A stretch of DNA of 46,849 bases from JAIMBK01 sp040755975 (GTDB taxonomy: Bacteria > Bacillota > Desulfotomaculia > Desulfotomaculales > Nap2-2B), in contig JBFLZY010000013.1 in assembly GCA_040755975.1 (NCBI GenBank), forward strand, positions 1 through 46,849, written 5' to 3'. A program made the position numbers and the translations under genes. Within the stretch, counting starts at the first letter, position 1. Each line of letters begins with the position of its first letter. Positions 1-8,544 of this stretch are shown here, piece by piece. The notes below the pieces were generated by a model that had not been told where the DNA came from, did not search any database, and saw nothing but the letters and a program-made list of their open reading frames with translations.

Positions 1-1
1 A

Positions 2-133
2 ATCGAGGAGGTCAGGATTATTTATCCGGGCAAGCGCGCTCAAGAACCGGTTGTGGTGACCATGCTCACCGAAATGGACCGGGAGCAGAAAAAGCTTTTT
101 GAGGCGCTTGAACTGGCTGAGTACGTTATTTAG
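2..133 (+). pseudogene. C-terminal end of a probable transposase (partial at window edge)
   Basis: An open frame enters from the left edge and stops at TAG 131-133, giving 43 residues that end in ELAEYVI. The charged tail (EVRIIYPGKR followed by TEMDREQKKLFEALEL) resembles the end of IS1634/IS4-type DDE transposases, which close with a basic strand and an EQ-K-LFEAL helix. This is pattern recollection only. The catalytic residues would lie outside the window, so it cannot be said whether the gene is intact. A short inverted repeat (GAAACCC at 153-159 and GGGTTTC at 171-177) lies just after the stop and could be a terminator or part of an insertion-sequence end. It could equally be an unrelated protein. 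Confidence 0.35.
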
Positions 134-326
134 GTGCTACGTTTTAGAACCGGAAACCCTTGTCAATTGTGGGTTTCGCAAAATGAGATGAGCTATTTCG
201 TAAACTGGTGCTAGACAGTCAGGCGGACCGGGAACATTTTCAGGCATAAATCTTTTTTGTTTAAAAAGCCGCGCCGGGTAGCATATTAAAAGTGGCAACG
301 CAAACTCTCCCACCGTGGAGGCGATT

Positions 327-1805
327 ATGTCTTCCTGGCGCGTCAAGACGATTGAACAACTGCTGGCCGAAAAAGAAGCGGGACCCCACCGCTTAAAAAA
401 AATTCTCGGTCCTTTTGACCTGACGGCCCTGGGGCTCGGCGCGATTGTGGGCATGGGCGTTTTTGTGCTTACCGGAGTGGCCGCAGCCCGCTACGCCGGA
501 CCGGGAGTGATCATTTCTTTCGTCGTGGCGGGCTTCGCCAGCGCCCTGGCAGCTCTGGTATACGCGGAGCTGGCCGCCGCCATCCCGGTTGCCGGCAGCG
601 CCTATACATTTGCCTACACTACCCTCGGAGAAATAGTCGCCTGGCTGGTCGGCTGGAATCTGGTGCTTGAATATGTGGTGGCCGCCGGGGCGGTTTCCAT
701 CGGCTGGAGCGGATATTTCGTCAACCTCCTGCAATCGGCGGGCATCACCCTCCCGGCAATTTTTACCTCGTCTCCCTTCACGGGCGGCCTGATTAACCTG
801 CCGGCCCTTTTCATCGCGGGGCTGGTTACCGCCCTGATTATTTCCGGCACCCAGCACAGCGCGGCGGCCAACAAACTGATCGTCGCCTTAAAAGTTAGCG
901 TCCTCCTCCTTTTTATTATTCTGGGCACAAGATACGTCAACCCCGCCAACTGGCAGCCCTTCCTCCCCTTTGGCGTAATGGGTGTTTTTCACGGTGCGGC
1001 CATCATTTTTTTTGCCTTCATCGGTTTTGACGCCGTTTCCACTGCCGCTGAGGAAGTCAAAAACCCCCGACGCGACCTCCCTCTAGGGATCATTGCTTCC
1101 CTTTTTTTGGCTACCCTGCTTTATATCAGCGTTGCCGTCGTGCTTACCGGAATGGTCAGGTATCCCCTCCTCGACAACGCTTCGCCCATGGCCTTTGCTC
1201 TCTTATCAGCCGGCCTGCGCTGGGGTTCGGCGCTTACCGCGGTGGGCGCCCTGGCTGGCCTTACTTCGGTGATGCTGGTCACCATGTACGGACAGAGCCG
1301 GATCTTCTTCGCCATGTCCCGGGACGGCCTGCTTCCGCCCATCTTCTCCTGGGTGCATCCGCGCTTGCGGACGCCTGTTGTGGACAGCCTTTTTATCGGC
1401 TCCGTGGTGGCGGTAATCGGAGCCCTTTTGCCGATCGACATCGTGGCCGAACTGGCCAACATCGGCACTCTTACCGCCTTTATGGCCGTTTCCCTGGGGG
1501 TTTTGATCCTGCGGCGCACCCGTCCGGACCTCCCGCGCCCCTTCAAAGTCCCGGCCTCCCCCTGGCTCCCCCTGGCTTCCTTCGGCGCCGCCCTCTACCT
1601 TGCCGCCAATTTACCAGCCCTCACCTTGCTGCGCTTCGTGGTATGGGTTGGGCTGGGCCTGGCCATCTATTTTGGCTACAGCTACCGGCACAGCCGGCTG
1701 AGAGAAAAAAGCCCGGATTGCTTTGTCCGCTCCCTTCCTGATCCCGCCCGCAAGCCGGAAGGGAAGAGGATGAGCCGGAACCGGGGAGGCGAAGGCCGCG
1801 GGTAA
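327..1805 (+). CDS. APC-family amino acid permease
   Basis: A 492-residue polytopic membrane protein of the amino acid-polyamine-organocation superfamily, closest in feel to the YfnA/CAT cationic amino acid transporters, which import amino acids by proton symport. After a short cytoplasmic N-terminus the first membrane segment carries the APC signature GLGAIVGMGVFVLTG. About twelve hydrophobic segments follow, with the conserved FAFIGFDAVSTAAEE stretch near the middle and an Arg-rich cytoplasmic tail. The ATG at 327 is preferred because GGAGG (317-321) sits five bases upstream. The in-frame GTG at 315 overlaps that ribosome site. It is monocistronic, ahead of a repeat element. The substrate cannot be read from the sequence. 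Confidence 0.85.
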   Translation: MSSWRVKTIEQLLAEKEAGPHRLKKILGPFDLTALGLGAIVGMGVFVLTGVAAARYAGPGVIISFVVAGFASALAALVYAELAAAIPVAGSAYTFAYTTLGEIVAWLVGWNLVLEYVVAAGAVSIGWSGYFVNLLQSAGITLPAIFTSSPFTGGLINLPALFIAGLVTALIISGTQHSAAANKLIVALKVSVLLLFIILGTRYVNPANWQPFLPFGVMGVFHGAAIIFFAFIGFDAVSTAAEEVKNPRRDLPLGIIASLFLATLLYISVAVVLTGMVRYPLLDNASPMAFALLSAGLRWGSALTAVGALAGLTSVMLVTMYGQSRIFFAMSRDGLLPPIFSWVHPRLRTPVVDSLFIGSVVAVIGALLPIDIVAELANIGTLTAFMAVSLGVLILRRTRPDLPRPFKVPASPWLPLASFGAALYLAANLPALTLLRFVVWVGLGLAIYFGYSYRHSRLREKSPDCFVRSLPDPARKPEGKRMSRNRGGEGRG

Positions 1806-1867
1806 AAAACACGGATCTAAAGGGTTCCCCATGAGGACTGCCGCCCTCTCCATAAAGGATGAAAAGA

Positions 1868-2126
1868 GGGCTGGAATTTGTCCGGGCGAGCGACATATGC
1901 GCAGGGTCGGGAACCAGACTTAAGCCGCAGTCGCGGCAAGCGAACCGGCAGCGCGAAACGCGCAGATAACACTGTGCAAAAGGGCTAGCAATAATCGCTG
2001 GTTGAACCGGCATAGCTAAAAAACTAACGTCTCGCGCGCATTTTTGCAGCGCTGCCCGGTTCACTCCGCGGCAAGCTGATGTCTGGTCGACCCGGAGCAT
2101 CGGAGTGATCCGGACAATTCCAGCCC
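1868..2126. repeat. Palindromic repeat element, copy 1 (MITE-like)
   Basis: This 259-bp element is bounded by terminal inverted repeats: GGGCTGGAATTTGTCCGG at 1868-1885 and CCGGACAATTCCAGCCC at 2110-2126. Read on the minus strand it aligns along its whole length with the element at 12641-12895, sharing blocks such as ACTCCGATGCTCCGGG, GGCAGCGCTGCAAAA, ACGTTAGTTTT, TCGCGCTGCCGGTTCGCT and GCATATGTCGCTC. The two halves are themselves imperfect inverted copies, so the RNA or single strand could fold into one long hairpin. No credible protein is encoded. It fills most of the gap 1806-2222; the rest of that gap shows nothing else recognisable. Confidence 0.85.
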
Positions 2127-2222
2127 GATGATCGGAAACCTCCCCCTCCAAAAAACTCGCTTGACTAACTTTCAGGAATATGATTATTTATTCAGTAAAC
2201 AAAATTCCAGGGGGGATGAACG

Positions 2223-2453
2223 GTGAGCCTTGCCGAAGTCCGCAAAAGCAAGGGCCTGACGGCGGCCCAAATGGCCGTTTCCACCGGCCTGACCGTGGCG
2301 GAACTGCTGGCCATCGAGCAGGGCCGGCAAACGCCCCGCCTGTGCGTGGCCCAAAAGTGGGCCAATGCGCTGGGCCTGACCTTCGAGGAATTTTCGCGCC
2401 ATTATTACGAAAAGGCCGATCCCGCCCAGTTGCTGGCCTGCGCAGAAGACTGA
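2223..2453 (+). CDS. Small XRE-family helix-turn-helix protein
   Basis: A 76-residue protein that is almost entirely one XRE/Cro-type DNA-binding domain. The pattern LAEVRKSKGLTAAQMAVSTG, then LTVAELLAIEQGRQTPRL, then a final helix ALGLTFEEFSRHY matches the five-helix HTH_3 fold, with AAQMAVSTGLTVAELLAIEQG as the turn and recognition region. The start is GTG at 2223, preceded by the G-rich ribosome site AGGGGGG. There is no effector or dimerisation domain beyond the fold, so it is either a minimal repressor or a partner protein. Neither neighbour (permease, coaE) suggests a target. An overlapping longer frame on the same strand was rejected in its favour. Confidence 0.75.
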   Translation: MSLAEVRKSKGLTAAQMAVSTGLTVAELLAIEQGRQTPRLCVAQKWANALGLTFEEFSRHYYEKADPAQLLACAED

Positions 2454-2606
2454 CTGGAAAACTTTTAAATTCAGCCACAGTGAACACAGAGAATATAGGT
2501 ATCGGGAAAGTAACCAACTTTCGGCTCTTAAGCCGGGATACCTCATTATTCCATATCTGAAAGGCAGCATAAAGAAAATGGCATGATTTAACTGTAAAAA
2601 CCCTAT

Positions 2607-2634
2607 TTGAACTTCCTGGACCCCCAGGTATAGT
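2607..2634 (+). promoter_or_regulatory. Candidate promoter of coaE
   Basis: TTGAAC at 2607-2612 and TATAGT at 2629-2634 are separated by 16 bases and lie about 105 bases before the coaE start. The spacer contains a short palindrome, CCTGG at 2615-2619 and CCAGG at 2624-2628, which could be an operator or chance. The rest of the 2454-2740 gap holds no convincing gene, only a CACAGAG-type microrepeat at 2473-2493. Confidence 0.45.
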
Positions 2635-2740
2635 GACTTGATACCAAGGAGAGCACTATATGTTGGCAGCCGGAGAATAAAAAGTGGTTTTTGCACTAGA
2701 ATCATGGAATAAATTTAACTCGTAAAGGAAGTGTTCCGCA

Positions 2741-3355
2741 TTGATCGTTGGCCTGACCGGCGGCATCGCTGCCGGAAAAAGCACCGTTTCACAAATGTTT
2801 AAAGAGTTAGGCGCATACTTAATCGACTTTGACGAGCTGGCCCGGGAGGTTGTCAAACCCAGGCAGCGGGCCTGGCAAAAAATTGTGGAATACTATGGAA
2901 AGGATATTCTCAACCCGGACTTGACGCTGGACAGGCAAAAGCTGGGTGCACTGGTTTTTCACGATGCGGAAAAATTGAAAAAGCTAAACGAAATTGTGCA
3001 CCCGGAAGTTTTTCGGGAAGATCAAAGAATAACTGACGAGATTCTCCGTAAAGATCCCGCAGCTTTGGTAATTAAGGATATCCCTTTATTAACCGAGGCC
3101 GGCGCCCAAAAACTGGTGGAAAAGATTATTGTGGTCTACGCCAGTCCCCAAACGCAACTGCAGAGGATGATCGGGCGGGGCTATAACGAAGCAGAAGCAA
3201 GGGCAAGGATCAATGCCCAGGCTCCTCTTGAGGAAAAGCTTAAATGCGCGGACTTCATCATTTACAACGACGGCCCGCTGGAAGAAACAAGAAAGCAGGT
3301 CGCCGAAATCTACCAAAAGCTGCGTAACCTTCAACAAACTCCGGCGGCAAATTGA
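2741..3355 (+). CDS. coaE: Dephospho-CoA kinase
   Basis: A 204-residue cytoplasmic P-loop kinase that phosphorylates the 3'-hydroxyl of dephospho-CoA, the last step of coenzyme A synthesis. The N-terminus IVGLTGGIAAGKSTV is the CoaE Walker A signature. FDELAREVVKP and HPEVF follow in their usual places, and the lid segment has VYASPQTQLQRMIGRGYNEAEARARINAQ, the typical CoaE R-x-x-R-Q motif region. Length is normal. The start is TTG at 2741 with AAAGGAAG upstream. In many Firmicutes coaE follows polA and mutM; here it stands alone with its own promoter candidate and terminator. A CoA-synthesis gene beside acyl-CoA ligases is suggestive, but those genes are on the opposite strand. Confidence 0.93.
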   Translation: MIVGLTGGIAAGKSTVSQMFKELGAYLIDFDELAREVVKPRQRAWQKIVEYYGKDILNPDLTLDRQKLGALVFHDAEKLKKLNEIVHPEVFREDQRITDEILRKDPAALVIKDIPLLTEAGAQKLVEKIIVVYASPQTQLQRMIGRGYNEAEARARINAQAPLEEKLKCADFIIYNDGPLEETRKQVAEIYQKLRNLQQTPAAN

Positions 3356-3401
3356 CTGATCGCTGATTGAGCCAGCTGAAAATTACGGCAGGAAAGTTAA
3401 A

Positions 3402-3440
3402 GAAAAAGGCAGGTAAGCTGTTCGCCTTCCTGCCTTTTTC
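3402..3440. terminator. Bidirectional intrinsic terminator between coaE and acyl-CoA synthetase
   Basis: A 12-bp perfect stem (GAAAAAGGCAGG at 3402-3413 pairing with CCTGCCTTTTTC at 3429-3440) carries A-runs on one side and T-runs on the other. It can therefore terminate both the plus-strand coaE transcript and the minus-strand synthetase transcript that converge here. Confidence 0.85.
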
Positions 3441-3470
3441 TTTCCTGAAAAAACCTGTACCGGGAGTTTC

Positions 3471-5111
3471 TTATTTCCGCTTCCCGGCCCACTCCCGCTC
3501 GCGCAGCTCCACCCGGCGGATTTTCCCGCTGATGGTCTTGGGCAGGGAGTCGACGAATTCAATTTTCCGCGGGTATTTATAGGGGGCGGTCACCTTTTTC
3601 ACGTGCTCCTGAAGCTCTTTCACCAGTTCGTCACTGGGCTGATAGCCGGGCGCCAGGATCACAAACGCCTTGACCACTTCCCCGCGCACTTCGTCCGGGC
3701 TGGAAACCACCGCCGATTCCGCCACGGCGGGATGCTCGATGAGAGCGCTTTCCACCTCGAACGGCCCGATCCGGTAGCCGGAGGTCAAGATCACGTCGTC
3801 GGCCCGGCCTACGAACCACAGGTAACCGTCCTCGTCCTTGTAGGCCCGGTCGCCGGTGACGTACCAGTCGCCCCGGTAAACGGAAGCCGTCCGCTCGGGA
3901 TCCTTCCAGTATTCCTTGAAAAGCCCCACCGGCCTTTCCGGTTTGACCCGAACCGCCACATCCCCCTCGGTATTCGGCGGCAAAATGTTTCCGTTTTCGT
4001 CGATGATCTGCACGTCAAAGCCGGGCGAAGGTTTGCCCATCGACCCGTAGCGCGGTTCAATGGGGGGGAAGTTGCCACAGAGCAAAACAGTTTCCGTTTG
4101 CCCGTAGCCGTCGCGGATCGTTAACCCGAAGGCCTTTTTCCAGACCTCGATGACTTCCGGGTTGAGCGGTTCGCCGGCGCCGACACAATGGCGCAGGGTG
4201 GGAAAACTATACTGGCTTAAGTCTTCCAGAACCATCATCCGGTAGTTGGTGGGGGCGCCGCACAAAGTTGTAATGGGGTATTTCTGCAGCAGCTCAAGGG
4301 TCCTCCGGGGATCGAAACGCATGCTGTGGTGGACAAACTGAGCGGCGCCGCAGTACCAGGGGCCGAAGAAGCTGCTCCAGGCGGCCTTTGCCCACCCGGT
4401 GTCGCTTAAGTTCCAGTGCAAATCTTCCGGTTTTAAATCAGTCCAGAACTTGCCCGTGATCATATGCCCGATCGGATAGGAAGAATGGGTGTGCAGCGTC
4501 ATTTTGGGGTAGCCGACCGTCCCGGAAGTAAAGTAAATGATGGCGTCCTCGTCGCTTCTGGTCCTGGCCGTTTCGAATTCACCGGACGCAGCGGCCATTG
4601 CCTCCTCGTACGCGAGCCAGCCGTCCCTTGTCCCGCCGACGACTATTTTCACCTTCAGCGTCGGGCATTCCGCCTGCACTTCCTCTAATTTAGGAGCATT
4701 GGCATTGTCGGTAATAAAACAGACCGCTTCGGCCGTATTCACCCGGTACTGAATGTCCTTGGGGGTCAGCTGGGTGGTCGCGGGGGCGATGAGCGCGCCC
4801 ATCCGCAGGCAGGCGATAAAAATCTCCCACCAGGCAATGTAACGGGGCAGCATGACGATCACCACGTCGCCCCTCTTCACCCCCTGCTGCGTCAACACGT
4901 TGGCAAACTTTTTGGAGGCGATGCTGAAATCGAGAAAAGTTTTTTTCACCTCGTTCCCGGCGTCGTCAACCCACCACATGGCCAGCTTATTCGGATCCTG
5001 GGCCCACTTGTCGATAATGTCCCCGGCGAAGTTGAAATATTCGGGTACTTCCCACTTGAATTCCGCGTACGTTTTGTCGTAATCGGTCATGTTGTGAACA
5101 ACGTTAGCCAT
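3471..5111 (-). CDS. AMP-forming acyl-CoA synthetase (medium-chain type)
   Basis: A 546-residue ANL-superfamily enzyme that activates a carboxylic acid to its acyl-CoA through an acyl-adenylate. The ATP-binding loop reads YFTSGTVGYPKM, with Val in place of the usual second Thr. Next come the substrate-pocket region AWSSFFGPWYCGAAQ, the adenine motif GYGQTE, the hinge TGDRAYKDEDGYLWFVGRAD, and the C-terminal catalytic lysine in PKTISGKIRR. The W-rich N-terminus and overall layout match the medium-chain (MACS, acsM-like) subfamily. It lies 33 bases downstream of a second synthetase and is probably cotranscribed with it, ending at a shared bidirectional terminator. Whether it uses a branched, aromatic or medium-chain acid is not visible. 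Confidence 0.85.
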   Translation of the reverse strand: MANVVHNMTDYDKTYAEFKWEVPEYFNFAGDIIDKWAQDPNKLAMWWVDDAGNEVKKTFLDFSIASKKFANVLTQQGVKRGDVVIVMLPRYIAWWEIFIACLRMGALIAPATTQLTPKDIQYRVNTAEAVCFITDNANAPKLEEVQAECPTLKVKIVVGGTRDGWLAYEEAMAAASGEFETARTRSDEDAIIYFTSGTVGYPKMTLHTHSSYPIGHMITGKFWTDLKPEDLHWNLSDTGWAKAAWSSFFGPWYCGAAQFVHHSMRFDPRRTLELLQKYPITTLCGAPTNYRMMVLEDLSQYSFPTLRHCVGAGEPLNPEVIEVWKKAFGLTIRDGYGQTETVLLCGNFPPIEPRYGSMGKPSPGFDVQIIDENGNILPPNTEGDVAVRVKPERPVGLFKEYWKDPERTASVYRGDWYVTGDRAYKDEDGYLWFVGRADDVILTSGYRIGPFEVESALIEHPAVAESAVVSSPDEVRGEVVKAFVILAPGYQPSDELVKELQEHVKKVTAPYKYPRKIEFVDSLPKTISGKIRRVELREREWAGKRK

Positions 5112-5144
5112 TGCCGATCTCCTCCTTTAGATTTTTGTTTCTTG

Positions 5145-7109
5145 CTACTTCTTGGCGGCGATGACTTCCTTGATTTTTTCGACCGCCCCGATATCTTCCA
5201 GGCCGGTGATGTCCCCCTTGATCTCGCCTTCCACCACAATTTCCTTGAGCAGCCGGCGCATGATTTTCCCGCTGGGGGTTTTGGGCATCACGTTCGTAAA
5301 GTAGATTGTTTTTGGAACGGCAATCTTACTAATATTCTCGATAATGCTTTCTCTGATCTTCTTTTCCATTTCGGCGCTGGGTTCGTAACCCTGGCGCAGG
5401 GTTACGAAAATAACCGGGACCAGGCCCTTGATTTCGTCGGGCACCCCGATTACCGCCGCTTCGGCCACCCCCTCCACCTGGATGACGGCGCTTTCCATTT
5501 CCATGGTGCTCAACCGGTGGCCGGCCACGTTGAAGACGTCGTCAATCCGCCCGGTGACCCAGAAATGCCCGTCTTTATCCTTGATGGCCGCGTCGTGGGT
5601 AAAATAGCAGCCTTCGATCTGGCTGAAATACTCCTGGATGTACCTTTCCGGTTCCTTCCACAGCGTCCGCACCATCATCGGAATGGGCCGTTTGATAATC
5701 AGGTTGCCGGGAGTCTCCGGAGGCACCGGATTGCCGTCTTCGTCAACCACGTCCAGCTCGGCGCCCAGGAACTGAATTCCGCAGGAACCCGGCTTCATGG
5801 CGGTCAACCAGGCCGCACCGGCCAGCGGGCAACCGGCCGTCTCCGTCTGGCCCCAGGTGTTGTTGATGCACATTTTCTTGTTCCCCAGCTTTTCGTAAGC
5901 CCAGAGCCAGGCTTCGGGGTTAAACGGTTCGCCCACCACGGACATTACTTCCAGGCAGGATAAATCGTACGGTTTCATGTAGTTTTCGCCGTAGCGCATC
6001 AGCATCCGGATGGCGGTAGGCGCCGTAAACAGCTTGTTTACACGGTACTTGTCGACAATTTGATAGAAGCGGTCGGGCCTGGGATAATCCAGGGCGCCTT
6101 CAAAAAAGATGGTGGTTACGCCGTTGACCAAGGCGCCCACGATCCCCCAGATGTGCATGGTCAGCCAGCCGATGTCGGCCGTGCACCAGAACATGTCATT
6201 GGGGTGATGATCCATGTGGTACTTGGTGTAAACGTAGTTGTTGACCACGAAAGCGACGCTTGAATGCACAATCCCCTTTGGTTTTCCGGTGGTGCCGCTG
6301 GTGTAGAAAACAAGGCCCGGCTCGTTCGCCTCCATGGGTTCCGGCGGACATTCGATGCCGGCCTTGCTCATCAGTTCATGCCACCAGTAATCGCGGCCCT
6401 CCTGCATTTTAATCTCAATGCCGGCCCGGTTGACTACAATGATCGATTTAATCCCCGCAATGCCTTCAATTGCCTCGTCCACCTTGGTCTTCAAAGGAAT
6501 CAGGTTGCCCCGCCGATAGCCGGCGTCGCAGGTGACGATCACCTGCGGTTCATAATTGACGAGGCGGTCCCGGAGCGCCCGGACGGAAAAACCGGAAAAT
6601 ACCGTGTTGAAGAGCACTCCCAACCGGTAACAGGCCAGTACGGCAATCACCGTTTCGGCCAGATTGGGCAGGAAAATGGCTACCCGGTCGCCTTTTTTCA
6701 GGCCGAAGCTTTTCAGGACGTTGGCAAACCTGTTTACTTCGGCCAAAAGCATTCTATACGTATAAAATTTTGTTTCGTACTTTTCCCCTTCCCAGATCAG
6801 CGCCAGCCGGTTCCCGGCCCCCTTCTCGATGTGCCTGTCCAGCAGGTTATAGCAGGGGTTCATCACTCCGCCTACAAAAAACTTAAAGTACGGGAGCTTT
6901 CCTTCCATTACCTTTTCCCACGGTTTGATCCAGGACAGCTCGCCGGCCACGTCCGCCCAAAAACCGCCCGGATCCTCCCAGGAGTGGCGCAAGAGGGCAT
7001 TAAAAGCATCCACGCTGCCCAGATCGGTTTTTCTGGTCATTTCGGGGTCCGGGTAATAAAGCTCGCTTTCGCTAATCATTTTAAGTTCTTCCGGTTTTAC
7101 TTCCGCCAT
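5145..7109 (-). CDS. acsA: Acetyl/propionyl-CoA synthetase (AMP-forming)
   Basis: A 654-residue ANL-family ligase of full acetyl-CoA synthetase length. The N-terminal domain has FFVGGVMNPCYNLLDRH, the ACS/PrpE entry motif. The ATP loop is YTSGTTGKPKGIVHS, the pocket helix WCTADIGWLTMHIWGI, the adenine motif NNTWGQTE, the hinge FTHDAAIKDKDGHFWVTGRIDD, and the regulatory and catalytic lysine lies in PKTPSGKIMRR, which in relatives is acetylated. The family makes acetyl-CoA or propionyl-CoA from the free acid, ATP and CoA; acetate versus propionate cannot be decided by eye. The leader carries a candidate sigma-54 promoter. A propionate-oxidising or acetate-assimilating anaerobe would need this enzyme. 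Confidence 0.85.
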   Translation of the reverse strand: MAEVKPEELKMISESELYYPDPEMTRKTDLGSVDAFNALLRHSWEDPGGFWADVAGELSWIKPWEKVMEGKLPYFKFFVGGVMNPCYNLLDRHIEKGAGNRLALIWEGEKYETKFYTYRMLLAEVNRFANVLKSFGLKKGDRVAIFLPNLAETVIAVLACYRLGVLFNTVFSGFSVRALRDRLVNYEPQVIVTCDAGYRRGNLIPLKTKVDEAIEGIAGIKSIIVVNRAGIEIKMQEGRDYWWHELMSKAGIECPPEPMEANEPGLVFYTSGTTGKPKGIVHSSVAFVVNNYVYTKYHMDHHPNDMFWCTADIGWLTMHIWGIVGALVNGVTTIFFEGALDYPRPDRFYQIVDKYRVNKLFTAPTAIRMLMRYGENYMKPYDLSCLEVMSVVGEPFNPEAWLWAYEKLGNKKMCINNTWGQTETAGCPLAGAAWLTAMKPGSCGIQFLGAELDVVDEDGNPVPPETPGNLIIKRPIPMMVRTLWKEPERYIQEYFSQIEGCYFTHDAAIKDKDGHFWVTGRIDDVFNVAGHRLSTMEMESAVIQVEGVAEAAVIGVPDEIKGLVPVIFVTLRQGYEPSAEMEKKIRESIIENISKIAVPKTIYFTNVMPKTPSGKIMRRLLKEIVVEGEIKGDITGLEDIGAVEKIKEVIAAKK

Positions 7110-7179
7110 CGTTTCGACCTCCGTTTACATTAATTTTTCTATAAATTTTAACATAATTAAAAAATTACCCTTTTAACCA

Positions 7180-7195
7180 TGCAAAATTCATACCA
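7180..7195 (-). promoter_or_regulatory. Candidate sigma-54 (-24/-12) promoter for the acyl-CoA synthetase pair
   Basis: On the minus strand the sequence TGGTATGAATTTTGCA fits the sigma-54 consensus TGGYAYRNNNNTTGCW, with exactly ten bases between GG and GC. It lies about 70 bases before the acsA start. Upstream are two direct copies of GTAAACAA (minus strand; 7261-7268 and 7227-7234) and a 12-bp palindrome GTATATATATAC (7246-7257), which could bind an enhancer protein. The rest of this 180-base leader is very AT-rich, and no good sigma-A promoter was found in it. Confidence 0.45.
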
Positions 7196-7290
7196 TCTTA
7201 AAAAAGGCCAAATTATATTAATTTTTTGTTTACTCAATTTCGGAAGTATATATATACAAATTGTTTACCGTGTATACTAAAGCTTCCTGC

Positions 7291-8544
7291 TTAAAAAGCA
7301 TAAGAATGCCACAGGTCTTCTAATTTAGCATAGTTCTCCAGGCAGGCATCCACCACCTTTGCATCAATTGAGCCGCTTTCTTTTTGCTGGCGCATGATCG
7401 CTTCTATTTCCTCTTTAGTCAACCCTGGACGGTAAGGGCGGTCCTCGCGCAAAGCGGTAAATACATCGCTCACGGCCATTATTCGCGCCGGCAGGGAAAG
7501 TTGACGATCTTTTAAGTGGAAAGGATAGCCCTGGCCATTGAGTTTTTCGTGGTGATAACCCGCCCATCCGGGAAGCGGATCGAGATCGCCCGCTTCCTCC
7601 AGGATACGGTAAGTATAATAGACATGCTGCTTGATAATGTTATATTCACTCGGAGTCAAGGGGCCCGGCTTTTCCAGGATTTCGTCCGGAATGCAAAGCT
7701 TCCCCAAGTCGTGGAGCAAACCCGCGATTTCTAAAAAGGCCGACCCACCGCCTAAACCCAGTTCCCGGCCCAGGAACGCGGCCACGCCGGCCACCCGGCG
7801 AGAATGGCGATAGGTAAACGTACTTTTTGCGTCAATGATGGCAGCAAACAAACCGGCCAGTTCCCGCAATTCACCGGGGCCGATTTGCAGGGCCGCAGCT
7901 GGTTCAGCCAGCTCATAAAGTTTTTTTACCATAAACGGCGAAATGAGATCGAACCAGAAGCTTTCCTTGTGCGCAAGACTTTCCAAAAGGTCGACCAGCC
8001 GCGGGTCAAAAACCTGTCCGGAAAGCTTTTTTATTCTCTGCAAAGCATCCTCTCGTTGATCCAGCATGCAGCGTTCGTATTGCAGAAAGATATCCAGCCG
8101 GTCGGCAAGGTGGATGAGCCTTGCGGCCAGCGGTATTTCTTCTTCGGTTAAACCGGAAGGGTTTGGCCCCCGCCAGCGGTCGTGGTGGCTTAAAATAACT
8201 CCAGCCGCCGGTTTTAAAAAACTTACCCGCTGAAGCAATTCGCAACCGCGCTGGCAATGCTCCCAGGGCTCGTCTACATCAAACGATGCCAGCGGCTTTT
8301 TTTCCCGCCAGGTGCTCACCCCGGCGTCATGAATGATGGCCGAAGTGAAACAAAGGATTTTCTCCTCCCTGCTTAATCCCAGCTCCTCCGCCAGACTAAG
8401 CACTAGATAAGCCACCCGCTGGTGGTGACGGTTTAACCCGCGGTTGGAAAAGTCCAGACACAGGGATAGGGCGGCCAGGAAACGCGCCGGCTCGATGATC
8501 ATTTTCAACTCACGGTCATCCTTGATCTTTGCTGATTTACTCAA
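7291..8544 (-). CDS. HD-GYP domain phosphohydrolase with a second HD domain
   Basis: A 417-residue predicted cytoplasmic protein with two HD-type metal-dependent hydrolase domains in tandem. The N-terminal one has RHHQRVAY, IIHDAG and SHHDRW but lacks a clean GYP loop. The C-terminal one is a full HD-GYP: HSRRVAG, LLHDLGKL, the KQH helix, HHEKLNGQGYP and SDVFTALREDRPYR. HD-GYP proteins typically cleave cyclic di-GMP or related cyclic dinucleotides. There is no receiver or membrane segment. TTG at 8544 is the likely start: it overlaps the stop of the upstream DUF4416 gene as TTGA and has AAAGGA seven bases before it. An ATG 54 bases further upstream lacks such support. Translational coupling suggests functional linkage to DUF4416. 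Confidence 0.8.
   Translation of the reverse strand: MSKSAKIKDDRELKMIIEPARFLAALSLCLDFSNRGLNRHHQRVAYLVLSLAEELGLSREEKILCFTSAIIHDAGVSTWREKKPLASFDVDEPWEHCQRGCELLQRVSFLKPAAGVILSHHDRWRGPNPSGLTEEEIPLAARLIHLADRLDIFLQYERCMLDQREDALQRIKKLSGQVFDPRLVDLLESLAHKESFWFDLISPFMVKKLYELAEPAAALQIGPGELRELAGLFAAIIDAKSTFTYRHSRRVAGVAAFLGRELGLGGGSAFLEIAGLLHDLGKLCIPDEILEKPGPLTPSEYNIIKQHVYYTYRILEEAGDLDPLPGWAGYHHEKLNGQGYPFHLKDRQLSLPARIMAVSDVFTALREDRPYRPGLTKEEIEAIMRQQKESGSIDAKVVDACLENYAKLEDLWHSYAF

Noticed and set aside
2180..2560. A 126-residue plus-strand frame overlapping the HTH gene
   Set aside because: It shows only low-complexity Gly/Pro/Arg-rich sequence, while the other frame encodes a clear XRE fold with a strong ribosome site.
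5094..7133. Two 289-residue plus-strand frames opposite the acyl-CoA synthetase
   Set aside because: They are antisense to a gene with intact catalytic motifs, lack ribosome sites and family features, and have composition typical of shadow frames in GC-rich DNA.
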